64,000 nt of DNA from Flavicella sp964230805 (GTDB taxonomy: Bacteria > Bacteroidota > Bacteroidia > Flavobacteriales > Flavobacteriaceae), in assembly GCA_964230805.1 (NCBI GenBank), contig CAXRIA010000009.1:8889-72888 (forward strand), given 5' to 3'. Below, piece by piece: positions 52,216-60,481 of the stretch (positions within the stretch are counted from its first letter, which is position 1; every line of letters begins with the position of its first letter). The translations under genes and the position numbers were made by a program. A model generated the notes under the pieces. It saw only the letters and a program-made list of their open reading frames with translations. It was not told the DNA's origin and made no database searches.

Positions 52216-53076
52216 ATGAAAGACGATATTACCTTTAAAAACAACCTTTTAGATCAGCGTTATACCATGCCTAAACATCTTGGTATTAGTTCGCGCATGG
52301 TGACCTATTGGAAGACGAAGCACATTCTTCCTTTTTTTCAGGCACATAAAAACGGACGCATGAATGTTCCTCAAGCGGTTTGGCTTTATTTAATCCAAGA
52401 GCTAAGTGAATTTGGAATTAATACCACCAAACTTGCAGAATTAGCTTATTTGGTATGGCAGGTACCTCGTGAGCAAGGCTACTTTAAGCAAAAACTCGAG
52501 AAAGCCATTTCATATCTGGAAAAACAAAACGATTCTGATACTGATGAGGTTTTAAAAACTTATAAGAGAAATATCAAAAACCGTTTATTTTTAGATACTC
52601 TAAGTCAGGAAATCAATCCTTTTGTTGATGCTATAGTGGATAGTATTTTGATTAACAAAAATCCATTATCCTTTTACTACTTCCCTAAAAGTGGTGAATG
52701 TTATGTTAGGGATGGTAATGCCTTAATTAGTGAAAAGCTTATTGGTCTAATTAAAGATGAAGCTTACCTATGTATTCCACTTATGGGGTTTGTTAAGAGT
52801 ATTGTGAGCGTAGAATTTGAATATGTAAAAAGAGACCTTAATTATCTGTCTCAGGTGGAAAATCAAATACGAGAGATTATTATGTTTAAATCTCCTAAAC
52901 ATATCGAGCTGCTTGTTGATGATCATTCTATCAAACCGCTTATTATTAGAGAGGAGCATAAAAAAGCGGAGCAATTGGCAAATTTCTTTCTAAATAATAA
53001 GCTACCTAAAACAGCAAGACTGCTTATTGAGCCTAGAGCTCAAGGCAACTATAAACTAACCATCTTAACTAAATAA
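52216..53076 (+). CDS. MerR-like helix-turn-helix protein, island regulator or excision factor
   Basis: 286 aa. Residues about 15-70 look like a MerR-type winged helix (MPKHLGISSRMVTYWKTKHI, LPFFQAHKNGRMNVPQAVWL): turn-helix, W-x-x, then the wing. The remainder is helical with a beta segment (SFYYFPKSGECYVRDGNALI) and no effector domain that I know. It is divergent from the ribbon-helix-helix-like gene and upstream of the recombinase, so it may control integration genes or help excision; both are inference. Strong promoter in front. Confidence 0.55.
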   Translation: MKDDITFKNNLLDQRYTMPKHLGISSRMVTYWKTKHILPFFQAHKNGRMNVPQAVWLYLIQELSEFGINTTKLAELAYLVWQVPREQGYFKQKLEKAISYLEKQNDSDTDEVLKTYKRNIKNRLFLDTLSQEINPFVDAIVDSILINKNPLSFYYFPKSGECYVRDGNALISEKLIGLIKDEAYLCIPLMGFVKSIVSVEFEYVKRDLNYLSQVENQIREIIMFKSPKHIELLVDDHSIKPLIIREEHKKAEQLANFFLNNKLPKTARLLIEPRAQGNYKLTILTK

Positions 53077-53080
53077 ACCA

Positions 53081-53245
53081 ATGATAAATAAGAAACCACA
53101 AGTATCACTGAATCGGTCCCTGAGACTCCAGCCCGAGATAACATTAGCTCGTTATGGACCAAAGGGATGCTTATACTTTAGAGAAGGATACATTAACCAA
53201 CCAGAAAAGAGAAGCTATAAAGAGACAGCTTCAATTGATTTGTGA
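53081..53245 (+). CDS. Small ORF upstream of the recombinase (54 aa)
   Basis: ATG 53081, four bases after the MerR-like stop. Sequence begins MINKKPQVSLNRSLRLQPEI and contains ARYGPKGCLYFREGY. Not recognised. It overlaps the next small ORF in another frame over about 90 bases, so at least one may not be translated; its position right behind an expressed gene favours translation. Confidence 0.35.
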   Translation: MINKKPQVSLNRSLRLQPEITLARYGPKGCLYFREGYINQPEKRSYKETASIDL

Positions 53246-53321
53246 AAAGGAAGATAATATAGATGAAATTTTAAATGCACTAGAGAACTATTGCCTTATA
53301 GTATTGAACACCATTAAATAG
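53154..53321 (+). CDS. Small helical ORF directly before the recombinase (55 aa)
   Basis: ATG 53154, TAG 53319-53321, six bases before the recombinase ATG. MDQRDAYTLEKDTLTNQKRE is followed by AIKRQLQLICEKEDNIDEIL: charged and helical, about 6.5 kDa. Tight spacing suggests coupling to the recombinase; small helical proteins in this place can be recombination directionality factors, which is inference only. Confidence 0.4.
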   Translation: MDQRDAYTLEKDTLTNQKREAIKRQLQLICEKEDNIDEILNALENYCLIVLNTIK

Positions 53322-53327
53322 TTGTAC

Positions 53328-54920
53328 ATGAACACACTTGAAAAATTTAAACAATTTGCTCCAAAGCAGCATCTGCTCGGTCACAGTAAAAATGCTATAA
53401 TTTATACCCGTGTATCTACCAAGGAGCAAGCGGATACCAACACATCGCTTGAAACCCAGAAAAAGTATTGTGAGCACTATGCTAAATCTAATGGGTATAA
53501 CATCGTAGGGTATTTTGGTGGGACTTACGAATCTGCTAAAAGCGATGAACGTAAAGAGTTCAAGAGGATGCTTAAATATGTTAGGCAGAGTGGTTCGGTA
53601 GGCTATATTATTGTTTACTCCTATGATAGGTTCTCTAGAACAGGTAGTAGCGCCGCTCAGATATCGCAAGAGCTCTTCGAAAAAGGAATACAGGTAAAAG
53701 CGGTAACACAAGAAGTAGATACGACTTCTGCAGCGGGAAAGTTCCAGCAAAACCTGTTCTTTATGTTCAGTCAATTCGACAACGAACTCAGAAGGGATAA
53801 AACCATTACGGCTATGACCGATCTTTTACGTAAAGGATATTGGTTATGGAGCCCACCTATAGGCTATGTCAATAAAAAGAAATACCATAAGGCTGTAGAC
53901 TGGGAAATTGTACCTTCTGATAAAGGAAAACTGCTTAAAAAAGCATTTGCATGGAAGGCAAAAGGTATATATACCAATGTGGAGATTATTGATAAGCTCA
54001 AAGGTTTGGGAATGACAATCAACGAGCGTAGGCTTAGTGAGGTATTCAAGAATCCGTTCTACTGCGGTGTACTTATCAGTAAGATGATTCCTGGCGAAAT
54101 TATTGAAGGCAGACATGAGCCTCTTGTTTCTAAAGAAAATTTTCTAAAAATCAATTCCCAAGAGACTCATCACCCCAAACACCATAAATCGGAAAATGAC
54201 AACCTTCCGTTAAAGCAATTTATTTATTGTGACCGTTGTAAACTTCCTCTAACAGGTTATCTTGTTAAGAAAAAGGGGCTTTATTATTATAAATGTAGAA
54301 CTAAGGGCTGTTCGTATAATAAATCAGCAAAGGTTTTACATAAATCCTTTGAAGATAACTTGAATCTATATCAAGTAGATCCAAAATACAATGCTATTAT
54401 CAAAGAGGTCATGGCGTACTCCTATGATAACATCACAAAGGAGATAAGACAGCAGAGTGCTGCCATCAAAAAAAAGATTACCGAACTAAACGATAAAATA
54501 GAATCGGTAGAGGAACGCTTTGCGCTTGGTGAGATTGATTCTGATATATACAAAAAATTTAAGGATAAATATGATGGCCAAAAAGTGGAACTACAATCTA
54601 AAATAGAGAATCCAGCTATTAATAGTTCGAACCTTGAAAAGGCTATCGATAAAGCGCTAGAATTATCCGCTTCGCTCCATTATATATGGGCAAATGGAGA
54701 TCTGAAACAAAAACAGAAACTTCAAAATTTAGTGTTTCCTGGTGGTTTGGGTTATGATAAGTCAAATGATAGAGTTCGAACCCCAAAAGTAAACGCTATT
54801 TTTTCTGCAATACACTCATTATCAGGTGAAATAGAAAGCATAAAAAAAGGAGAACCAATTCCTGTGAATCAATTCTCCGATTTGGTGACCGCGATAGGAT
54901 TCAAACCTATAACCTTCTGA
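53328..54920 (+). CDS. Large serine recombinase, 3' end antisense to tRNA-Arg
   Basis: 530 aa. Resolvase/invertase catalytic domain with nucleophile Ser30 in YTRVSTKEQAD and the YDRFSRTG arginine motif near residue 104; then the recombinase DNA-binding domain (KGIYTNVEIIDKLKGLGMTI), a zinc ribbon (IYCDRCKLPLTGYL ... YYKCRTKGCSYNK) and a coiled coil (residues about 375-440). This is the layout of phage- and element-type large serine integrases. The last 12 codons and the stop lie within the tRNA-Arg(ACG) gene on the other strand. ATG 53328 was chosen over TTG 53322. Probably the integrase of the 46.1-54.96 kb island. Confidence 0.88.
   Translation: MNTLEKFKQFAPKQHLLGHSKNAIIYTRVSTKEQADTNTSLETQKKYCEHYAKSNGYNIVGYFGGTYESAKSDERKEFKRMLKYVRQSGSVGYIIVYSYDRFSRTGSSAAQISQELFEKGIQVKAVTQEVDTTSAAGKFQQNLFFMFSQFDNELRRDKTITAMTDLLRKGYWLWSPPIGYVNKKKYHKAVDWEIVPSDKGKLLKKAFAWKAKGIYTNVEIIDKLKGLGMTINERRLSEVFKNPFYCGVLISKMIPGEIIEGRHEPLVSKENFLKINSQETHHPKHHKSENDNLPLKQFIYCDRCKLPLTGYLVKKKGLYYYKCRTKGCSYNKSAKVLHKSFEDNLNLYQVDPKYNAIIKEVMAYSYDNITKEIRQQSAAIKKKITELNDKIESVEERFALGEIDSDIYKKFKDKYDGQKVELQSKIENPAINSSNLEKAIDKALELSASLHYIWANGDLKQKQKLQNLVFPGGLGYDKSNDRVRTPKVNAIFSAIHSLSGEIESIKKGEPIPVNQFSDLVTAIGFKPITF
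54885..54901. repeat. Right-end attachment core candidate
   Basis: GTGACCGCGATAGGATT matches 46170-46186 (GTGACCTCGATAGGATT) with one mismatch. It covers the 3' end of the tRNA-Arg gene and the last codons of the recombinase. Confidence 0.55.
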
Positions 54921-54959
54921 GCCGTAATCAGATGCGCTCTTCAGTTGCGCCACGCGGCC
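54886..54959 (-). tRNA. tRNA-Arg (anticodon ACG)
   Basis: 74 nt. Acceptor GGCCGCG pairs with CGCGGTC (one G-T pair), discriminator A, D arm GCGC/GCGC, anticodon arm TCTGA-TTACGGC-TCAGA, T arm ATAGG-TTTGAAT-CCTAT. No encoded CCA and no terminator behind it; the DNA behind it is the recombinase gene read in the opposite direction. Confidence 0.93.
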
Positions 54960-55020
54960 GTTAAGCGGTTGCAAATATACATATATATCCTCAAAATAAA
55001 AGTATTTTTCAGAAAATAAA

Positions 55021-55254
55021 TCAATTAATTTCGTTCCGTAGGCTTTTTAAAATTTGGGAAGCTTTTGCCAGGTCTTTTTCAAAAACATACAGTTCAACGC
55101 TAGCATGCAAGGCCCCAAAACCGGCTAGTTTTGCCGATTCACCATTGTCTTTTTTCAAACAAGGGATGCCTGCCAATTCAAGATCTGATGTCAGTCTTTG
55201 AATTTCGATAAAAGAACCGGTAAACAAAAGTATGTGAGAAGATTGTTTAGACAT
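55021..55254 (-). CDS. DUF2007-type putative signal-transducing protein
   Basis: 77 aa from ATG 55254 (MSKQSSHILLFTGSFIEIQR). The pattern with TGSFIEIQRLTSDLELAGIP and VFEKDLAKASQIL is that of DUF2007, a small ferredoxin-like fold of unknown role. An open frame reaches 55308 but the extra residues overlap the preceding gene. Second gene of a two-gene unit; core genome, just right of the island. Confidence 0.8.
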   Translation of the reverse strand: MSKQSSHILLFTGSFIEIQRLTSDLELAGIPCLKKDNGESAKLAGFGALHASVELYVFEKDLAKASQILKSLRNEIN

Positions 55255-55264
55255 CAAAAAATAG

Positions 55265-55420
55265 TTAATTAGGTAGGGCGTTTTTTGTAATAAAAGCACG
55301 GTATCCAATAATGGCGAGTTGCCATTTTTTTGCCTTACTCATGTCCAATTGCTTTTTTCCAAAAGAGGGTAAAATCAATCGGTTTGTTCTGGCAATCGTC
55401 CGAAACAGCATTTTTTTCAT
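55265..55420 (-). CDS. Conserved small basic protein, hypothetical
   Basis: 51 aa: MKKMLFRTIARTNRLILPSF, then GKKQLDMSKAKKWQLAIIGY and RAFITKNALPN. I recall similar short proteins next to DUF2007 genes in other Flavobacteriaceae; function unknown. It ends 10 bases before the DUF2007 start, so the two probably share an mRNA. Confidence 0.6.
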   Translation of the reverse strand: MKKMLFRTIARTNRLILPSFGKKQLDMSKAKKWQLAIIGYRAFITKNALPN

Positions 55421-55544
55421 GGAGTTTGGTTTGTGATATGTCAGAAAATTACGAAAATTTTACACTGGAAAAAAGCAAAAAGAATAAAAGTTAGGTTTCT
55501 CCAGAAAAAGTATCTTTGTTTTGTAAAATTTAAAAGTGGTTGGT

Positions 55545-56480
55545 ATGGATATCGCCTACATCATAGGAGGATTGTTATTGTTGTTAGTAGGAGGAGAATG
55601 GCTATTGAAATCGGCGGTGGGATTTTCGCTGCGTTTGCAAATCCCAAAGATTGTTATTGGGATGACGGTAGTGTCTTTTGCGACTTCCGCGCCAGAGCTC
55701 ATTGTCAGTTTAAAATCTGCTTTGCAAGGACACGCCGATTTGGCTGTTGGCAATGTCTTGGGTTCAAATATTGCCAATCTCGCTATGGTATTGGGAGTCA
55801 CCGTGGTTTTTGCTACCATTCGTGTAGAAAAGAGTTTCTATACAACGGACTGGCCAATCTTGATGCTATCTTCATTGTTGTTGTACTTTTTTTTAATTTT
55901 TGATGGCGTGTTGCAATCCTATGAGGGAGGTATCTTCCTACTGTTGCTTTTCGTGTTTCTAGTGTATCTATTGAAATTTCAAAAACCAGCGCGTCTAGAC
56001 GAGATTCCTAACAGCGAGGAAGTGTTGCCGCTGTATCGACATGTGTTTTATCTTTTACTCGGTGCGTTGGCTTTGTGGGGAGGATCCGAAATATTGATTA
56101 AGGGGGCGGTCAATACAGCAGAAGACCTTGGTGTGAGTGAACGTATCATTGGAATCACGGTGGTTTCAGTCGGAACGAGTATCCCCGAATTGACTGCGTC
56201 ATTGATCGCAGTTTTTAAAAAGGAAAAAGCCATTTCTTTGGGGAATTTAATCGGTTCCAATGTATTTAATATTTTGGCCGTATTGGGATGTACTTCGCTC
56301 ATCGCTCCGATAAAAGTAACAGACCAAGCTTTGTTGCAAAATGATATTTACTGGATGTTGGCAGTGGCATTTGCCATGTTGCCCTTGACTTGGCTGTTTG
56401 GTAAAAGGAAGTTGGGGAAATTTGAAGGTTTTGCGCTCTTGATAACCTATCTCTTATTTGTGTATAAAACGATTTTTTAA
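55545..56480 (+). CDS. Calcium/sodium antiporter (YrbG/CaCA family)
   Basis: 311 aa, about 10 membrane spans. The two inverted alpha repeats of the CaCA superfamily are clear: SFATSAPELIVSL with VLGSNIANL (residues 45-80), and SVGTSIPELTASL with LIGSNVFNIL (about 205-245). The glutamates of the PEL motifs bind the cation. Start ATG 55545 (MDIAYIIGG); GTG 55536 is possible. Convergent with glnA at a shared terminator. Confidence 0.93.
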   Translation: MDIAYIIGGLLLLLVGGEWLLKSAVGFSLRLQIPKIVIGMTVVSFATSAPELIVSLKSALQGHADLAVGNVLGSNIANLAMVLGVTVVFATIRVEKSFYTTDWPILMLSSLLLYFFLIFDGVLQSYEGGIFLLLLFVFLVYLLKFQKPARLDEIPNSEEVLPLYRHVFYLLLGALALWGGSEILIKGAVNTAEDLGVSERIIGITVVSVGTSIPELTASLIAVFKKEKAISLGNLIGSNVFNILAVLGCTSLIAPIKVTDQALLQNDIYWMLAVAFAMLPLTWLFGKRKLGKFEGFALLITYLLFVYKTIF

Positions 56481-56491
56481 GAATTGTAAAC

Positions 56492-56525
56492 AAAAAAAAA
56501 GGCGCTCTAAACAGAGCGCCTTTTT
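56492..56525. terminator. Bidirectional terminator, antiporter/glnA
   Basis: AAAAAAGGCGCTCT and AGAGCGCCTTTTT form a GC-rich stem with A and T runs, for both convergent genes. Confidence 0.9.
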
Positions 56526-56545
56526 GTTGTGATATGCTTTTTGAA

Positions 56546-57565
56546 TTAAGATACTGTTTTTACAGTTTTGATAATTCTTGCAGCAATTTTGTATGGATCT
56601 CCGTTTGAAGCTGGACGACGGTCTTCTAACCATCCTTTGTATCCTTTCTCTACAGCGATAATAGGAATACGGATAGAAGCACCACGGTCAGAAACTCCCC
56701 ATGAGAATTGGTCGATGGACTGAGTCTCGTGTTCTCCTGTCAAACGTTGGTCGTTTTCAGCACCATAAACAGCAATGTGCTCATTTACTACAGGACGGAA
56801 AGCTTCACAGATTTCAGCATATTTTTCTTTTGAACCACATGTTCTTAAAATAGAGTTCGAGAAGTTAGCATGCATTCCAGATCCATTCCAATCCATGTCT
56901 TTTCCTAGAGGTTTTGGGTGGTACTCGATGTACATCCCACGACCTTCAGTCAAACGATCTAGCAAGTATCTTGCAATCCAAATTTCGTCTCCTGCTTTTT
57001 TTGCACCTTTGGCAAACAATTGGAATTCCCATTGACCAGAAGCAACCTCTTGGTTGATTCCCTCAAAGTTCAATCCAGCCTCGATACACAAATCAGCGTG
57101 CTCTTCAACTAAATCACGTCCGTGAGTGTTTTTACCACCAACTGAACAATAGTACATTCCTTGTGGAGCTGGGTAACCACCTCTTGGGAATCCTAAAGGC
57201 AAGTCTGTATCCGTATCCATGATGAAGTATTCTTGCTCGAATCCGAACCAGAAATCGTTGTCATCATCCTCAATGGTAGCACGACCATTAGATTCGTGTG
57301 GTGTTCCGTCGGCATTCAAAACTTCCGTCATTACCAGATAACCATTCACACGTGCAGGATCTGGATAGATTGCAACAGGTTTCAAAATACAGTCAGAAGA
57401 ACCTCCTGATGCTTGACGCGTAGAAGAACCGTCAAAAGACCAGTTTCCTAGCTCTTCCAAGGTTCCTTGAAAGTTTTCATGCTCTTCAACTTTAGTTTTA
57501 CTTCTAAGGTTTTGAGTTGGTTTGTAACCATCCAACCAGATGTACTCTAATTTAATTTTAGCCAT
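56546..57565 (-). CDS. glnA: Glutamine synthetase, type II (eukaryote-like)
   Basis: GSII of 339 aa, much shorter than bacterial GSI (about 470) or GSIII (about 730). N-terminal beta-grasp domain with EYIWLDGYKPTQNLRSKTKV and WSFDGSSTRQASG; catalytic metal residues in FGFEQEYFI; GGKNTHGRDLVEEH; and the ATP/Glu region IRIPIIAVEKGYKG with LEDRRPASNGDPY. Converts glutamate and ammonia to glutamine. GSII is widespread in Flavobacteriaceae, alongside GSIII. Preceded by a good minus-strand TATCTTTG box. Confidence 0.96.
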   Translation of the reverse strand: MAKIKLEYIWLDGYKPTQNLRSKTKVEEHENFQGTLEELGNWSFDGSSTRQASGGSSDCILKPVAIYPDPARVNGYLVMTEVLNADGTPHESNGRATIEDDDNDFWFGFEQEYFIMDTDTDLPLGFPRGGYPAPQGMYYCSVGGKNTHGRDLVEEHADLCIEAGLNFEGINQEVASGQWEFQLFAKGAKKAGDEIWIARYLLDRLTEGRGMYIEYHPKPLGKDMDWNGSGMHANFSNSILRTCGSKEKYAEICEAFRPVVNEHIAVYGAENDQRLTGEHETQSIDQFSWGVSDRGASIRIPIIAVEKGYKGWLEDRRPASNGDPYKIAARIIKTVKTVS

Positions 57566-57614
57566 AATAATTTTTATAGAATGTTATTAATATACTTTGA
57601 ATTGATTTCTCCGG

Positions 57615-57622
57615 CAAAGATA
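57615..57622 (-). promoter_or_regulatory. -7 promoter box of glnA
   Basis: On the minus strand TATCTTTG followed by CCGG, 49 bases before the glnA ATG. Confidence 0.6.
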
Positions 57623-58010
57623 GAACTAAATTTTTGATGGTTACCTATAAATTTACGTAAAAATACGTAGAAATTATTTTTTTTTAAACTCACTAATAAA
57701 TACTTAAAAAAATTTAGGATATCATATTTTGATTTTTACTTTATTAAAAAATATGAAATAAAAAACGATATTTTTTTATTCTGAAAAGGTTTTTTCGGTT
57801 TTTACGCAATGCAACTTCTTCAATTTCAATTGATTTGCGGGCTTGTCTCTAAAACGTCATCAATCGTTGTTTTTATAGAAATAACAAGAATATATTTAGA
57901 AGAAGATGGGATCTAAAGGTGATTATACTTGTTTTTTTGGTGGAAAAAACCGTACCACCTTGTTCGTAGAAAAAGAATAGGATTTTTACAGATATTCGTT
58001 GCAAATAATT
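57623..58010. other. AT-rich divergent spacer glnA/purM
   Basis: About 390 bases without an ORF. Very A/T-rich to 57790, then mixed; no hairpin or riboswitch-like fold was identified by eye. Confidence 0.4.
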
Positions 58011-58018
58011 AACTTTGC
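58011..58018 (+). promoter_or_regulatory. -7 promoter box of purM
   Basis: TAACTTTG followed by CAT, 25 bases before ATG 58044. Confidence 0.6.
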
Positions 58019-58043
58019 ATTTTTCAAAGCATCAGAAAATAGT

Positions 58044-59222
58044 ATGAGTTCAGACATTAGTAAAAGATACAGCCAACGCGGGGTTTCCGCCTCCAAAGAA
58101 GACGTGCACAATGCCATTAAAAATGTGGACAAAGGTTTGTTTCCCCAAGCGTTTTGTAAAATCGTTCCTGACCATTTGACTGGTGATGAGGATTATTGTT
58201 TGATCATGCATGCCGATGGGGCAGGGACAAAATCATCCTTGGCCTATATGTACTGGAAAGAAACTGGAGATGTTTCGGTTTGGAAAGGCATTGCACAGGA
58301 TGCGCTGATCATGAATATTGACGATTTGTTATGCGTAGGTGCTACCGATAATATTTTATTATCCTCTACCATTGGAAGAAATAAAAACCGCATACCAGGA
58401 GAAGTGATTTCAGCGATTATCAATGGAACGGAAGAATTGTTAGAAGATTTGAAGAAGTTTGGCGTTGAAATTCATTCCACTGGCGGAGAAACAGCCGATG
58501 TCGGAGATTTGGTGCGTACCATCATCGTGGACTCAACGGTTACAGCACGTATGAAACGCAAGGATGTTGTTGACAATGCGAATATCAAAGCCGGAGATGT
58601 CATCGTTGGTTTGGAATCCTTTGGTCAAGCCACCTATGAAAAAGAATACAACGGAGGAATGGGATCCAATGGATTGACTTCCGCGCGCCATGATGTTTTT
58701 GAAAAATATTTGGCAAAAAAATATCCAGAGAGTTTTGACGCAGAAGTACCCGATGATTTGGTGTACTCAGGAAAAGTGAAACTAACCGATGCCGTTGCGA
58801 ATGCTCCGATTGATGCAGGAAAATTGGTGTTGTCACCGACCCGAACCTATGCACCCATTATCAAAGAGATTTTGGATACCTATGATTCTAGTGAAATTCA
58901 TGGAATGGTGCATTGTAGCGGAGGGGCTCAAACCAAAATCTTGCACTTTGTAAAGAATTTACACATCGTCAAAGACAATCTTTTTGACGTGCCACCTTTG
59001 TTCCAATTGATACAAGAACAATCCGGAACAGACTGGAAAGAAATGTACCAAGTTTTCAACATGGGACACCGTATGGAAATCTACGTACCTGAGGAAATCG
59101 CCGCGTCCATCATTGAAATTTCAAAATCATACAATGTCGATGCTAAAATTGTAGGTCGCGTAGAAGCTTCCGAAACTAAAAAATTGACCATTACAAGCGA
59201 ATTCGGAACCTTCGAATATTAG
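58044..59222 (+). CDS. purM: Phosphoribosylformylglycinamidine cyclo-ligase (AIR synthase)
   Basis: Fifth step of purine synthesis, 392 aa (longer than the about 345 of E. coli PurM; Bacteroidota forms are long). Motifs: MHADGAGTKSS, MNIDDLLCVGA, HSTGGETADVGD, GLESFGQAT and the C-terminal VHCSGGAQTK. The open frame reaches 57999, but ATG 58044 (MSSDISKRYSQRGVSAS) fits homologues and follows a promoter box. Paired with prfA downstream, a common arrangement. Confidence 0.95.
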   Translation: MSSDISKRYSQRGVSASKEDVHNAIKNVDKGLFPQAFCKIVPDHLTGDEDYCLIMHADGAGTKSSLAYMYWKETGDVSVWKGIAQDALIMNIDDLLCVGATDNILLSSTIGRNKNRIPGEVISAIINGTEELLEDLKKFGVEIHSTGGETADVGDLVRTIIVDSTVTARMKRKDVVDNANIKAGDVIVGLESFGQATYEKEYNGGMGSNGLTSARHDVFEKYLAKKYPESFDAEVPDDLVYSGKVKLTDAVANAPIDAGKLVLSPTRTYAPIIKEILDTYDSSEIHGMVHCSGGAQTKILHFVKNLHIVKDNLFDVPPLFQLIQEQSGTDWKEMYQVFNMGHRMEIYVPEEIAASIIEISKSYNVDAKIVGRVEASETKKLTITSEFGTFEY

Positions 59223-59242
59223 CTTTTTTTAAAATAAATGAC

Positions 59243-59270
59243 AAAAGACTGGCGTTTTCGCTGGTCTTTT
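59243..59270 (+). terminator. Intrinsic terminator after purM
   Basis: AAAAGACTGGCG and CGCTGGTCTTTT form a 12-bp stem (two G-T pairs) with loop TTTT. Confidence 0.75.
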
Positions 59271-59299
59271 GTTGTGTAAAAAAGTCATTTAAAAAAATG

Positions 59300-59307
59300 T
59301 AAATTTG
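59300..59307 (+). promoter_or_regulatory. -7 promoter box of prfA
   Basis: TAAATTTG followed by CCA, 21 bases before the prfA ATG; TTGTG at 59272-59276 could serve as the -33 element at a wide spacing. Confidence 0.6.
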
Positions 59308-59328
59308 CCAATAGGATAAATACAGAAG

Positions 59329-60405
59329 ATGTTAGACAAGTTAAGAATATTCAAGCAACGTTATGATGAGGTGTCGGATTTGATCATTCAACCCGATATC
59401 ATCATGGATCAAAAACGCTATGTAAAACTCAACAAAGAGTACAAAGATTTAGGGCAGATTGTAGAAAAAGCCAACGAATACGAAACGCTTTTGAACAATA
59501 TAGAAGAAGCCAAAGAAATTATTTCCGAGGGTTCCGATGCCGAAATGGTAGACATGGCAAAAATGGAATTGGAAGAGGCCAATGCACAGATTCCAAAAAT
59601 GGAAGAAGAAATAAAATTCTTGTTGATTCCTAAAGATCCAGAAGATGGTAAAAACGTTATAGTTGAAATCAGAGCAGGTACAGGAGGAGACGAAGCCAGT
59701 ATTTTTGCAGGAGATTTGTACCGTATGTATACCAAATATTGTTCCGATAAAGGTTGGAAAACGGAAGTAGAAGATATCAGTGAAGGAACCTCAGGAGGTT
59801 TTAAAGAAATTATTTTTAGTATCACAGGGGCTGATGTGTATGGAGACATGAAGTTTGAGTCCGGAGTCCACCGTGTACAGCGGGTTCCGCAGACAGAAAC
59901 CCAAGGACGTGTGCATACCTCTGCGGCCACAGTCATGGTACTTCCCGAAGCAGAAGAGTTCGATATTGACATGAAAATGAGTGACATTCGCATCGATTAT
60001 TTCTGTTCCTCAGGACCCGGAGGACAGTCTGTGAACACGACCTATTCTGCCGTGCGTTTGACACACGTGCCCACAGGTTTGGTAGCGCAATGTCAAGACC
60101 AGAAGTCACAACACAAAAACAAGGACAAAGCCATGAAAGTGTTGCGTTCTCGTTTGTACGAACAAGAATTGGAAAAAAAATTAGCAGCCGATGCTCAAAA
60201 AAGAAATTCTTTGGTGTCGAGTGGAGATCGCTCTGCGAAAATTAGAACCTATAATTATCCGCAAGGACGTGTGACCGAACACCGAATTGGGTTGACCTTG
60301 TACGACCTGTCAAAAGTGATCAACGGAGACATTCACAAGATAGTAGAAGAGTTGAAATTGGCTGAAAATACAGAGAAATTAAAAGAATTGGGAGAAGCCT
60401 TGTAA
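59329..60405 (+). CDS. prfA: Peptide chain release factor 1
   Basis: RF1 (358 aa) reads UAA/UAG stop codons. GGQ motif in SSGPGGQSVNTTYSAVRLTH, whose glutamine is normally methylated. The stop-recognition tripeptide (PxT, PAT in E. coli) reads PQT here (RVPQTETQGR). The SPF motif of RF2 is absent, confirming RF1. ATG 59329 with its own promoter. Confidence 0.97.
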   Translation: MLDKLRIFKQRYDEVSDLIIQPDIIMDQKRYVKLNKEYKDLGQIVEKANEYETLLNNIEEAKEIISEGSDAEMVDMAKMELEEANAQIPKMEEEIKFLLIPKDPEDGKNVIVEIRAGTGGDEASIFAGDLYRMYTKYCSDKGWKTEVEDISEGTSGGFKEIIFSITGADVYGDMKFESGVHRVQRVPQTETQGRVHTSAATVMVLPEAEEFDIDMKMSDIRIDYFCSSGPGGQSVNTTYSAVRLTHVPTGLVAQCQDQKSQHKNKDKAMKVLRSRLYEQELEKKLAADAQKRNSLVSSGDRSAKIRTYNYPQGRVTEHRIGLTLYDLSKVINGDIHKIVEELKLAENTEKLKELGEAL

Positions 60406-60481
60406 GAGAGGTTTCTTTCAAGATCTATGTTTGCAAGACTGTCGGTACGAATGGATTTTCGACCCTATCAAATCAAAGGGA

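Noticed and set aside
53280..53774. 164-codon minus-strand frame across the recombinase start
   Set aside because: Opposite a clear catalytic domain; no homology-like features.
46046..54960. Integron or CRISPR array
   Set aside because: No integron integrase, no cas genes and no regularly spaced short repeats; the cassette-like ends were reported as repeats only.
46046..54960. Prophage or conjugative element
   Set aside because: No capsid, tail, lysis, relaxase or transfer genes can be read; only a recombinase and regulators.
59418..59993. 191-codon minus-strand frame inside prfA
   Set aside because: Shadow of a strongly conserved gene; Ser/Ile-rich artefact of the antisense frame.
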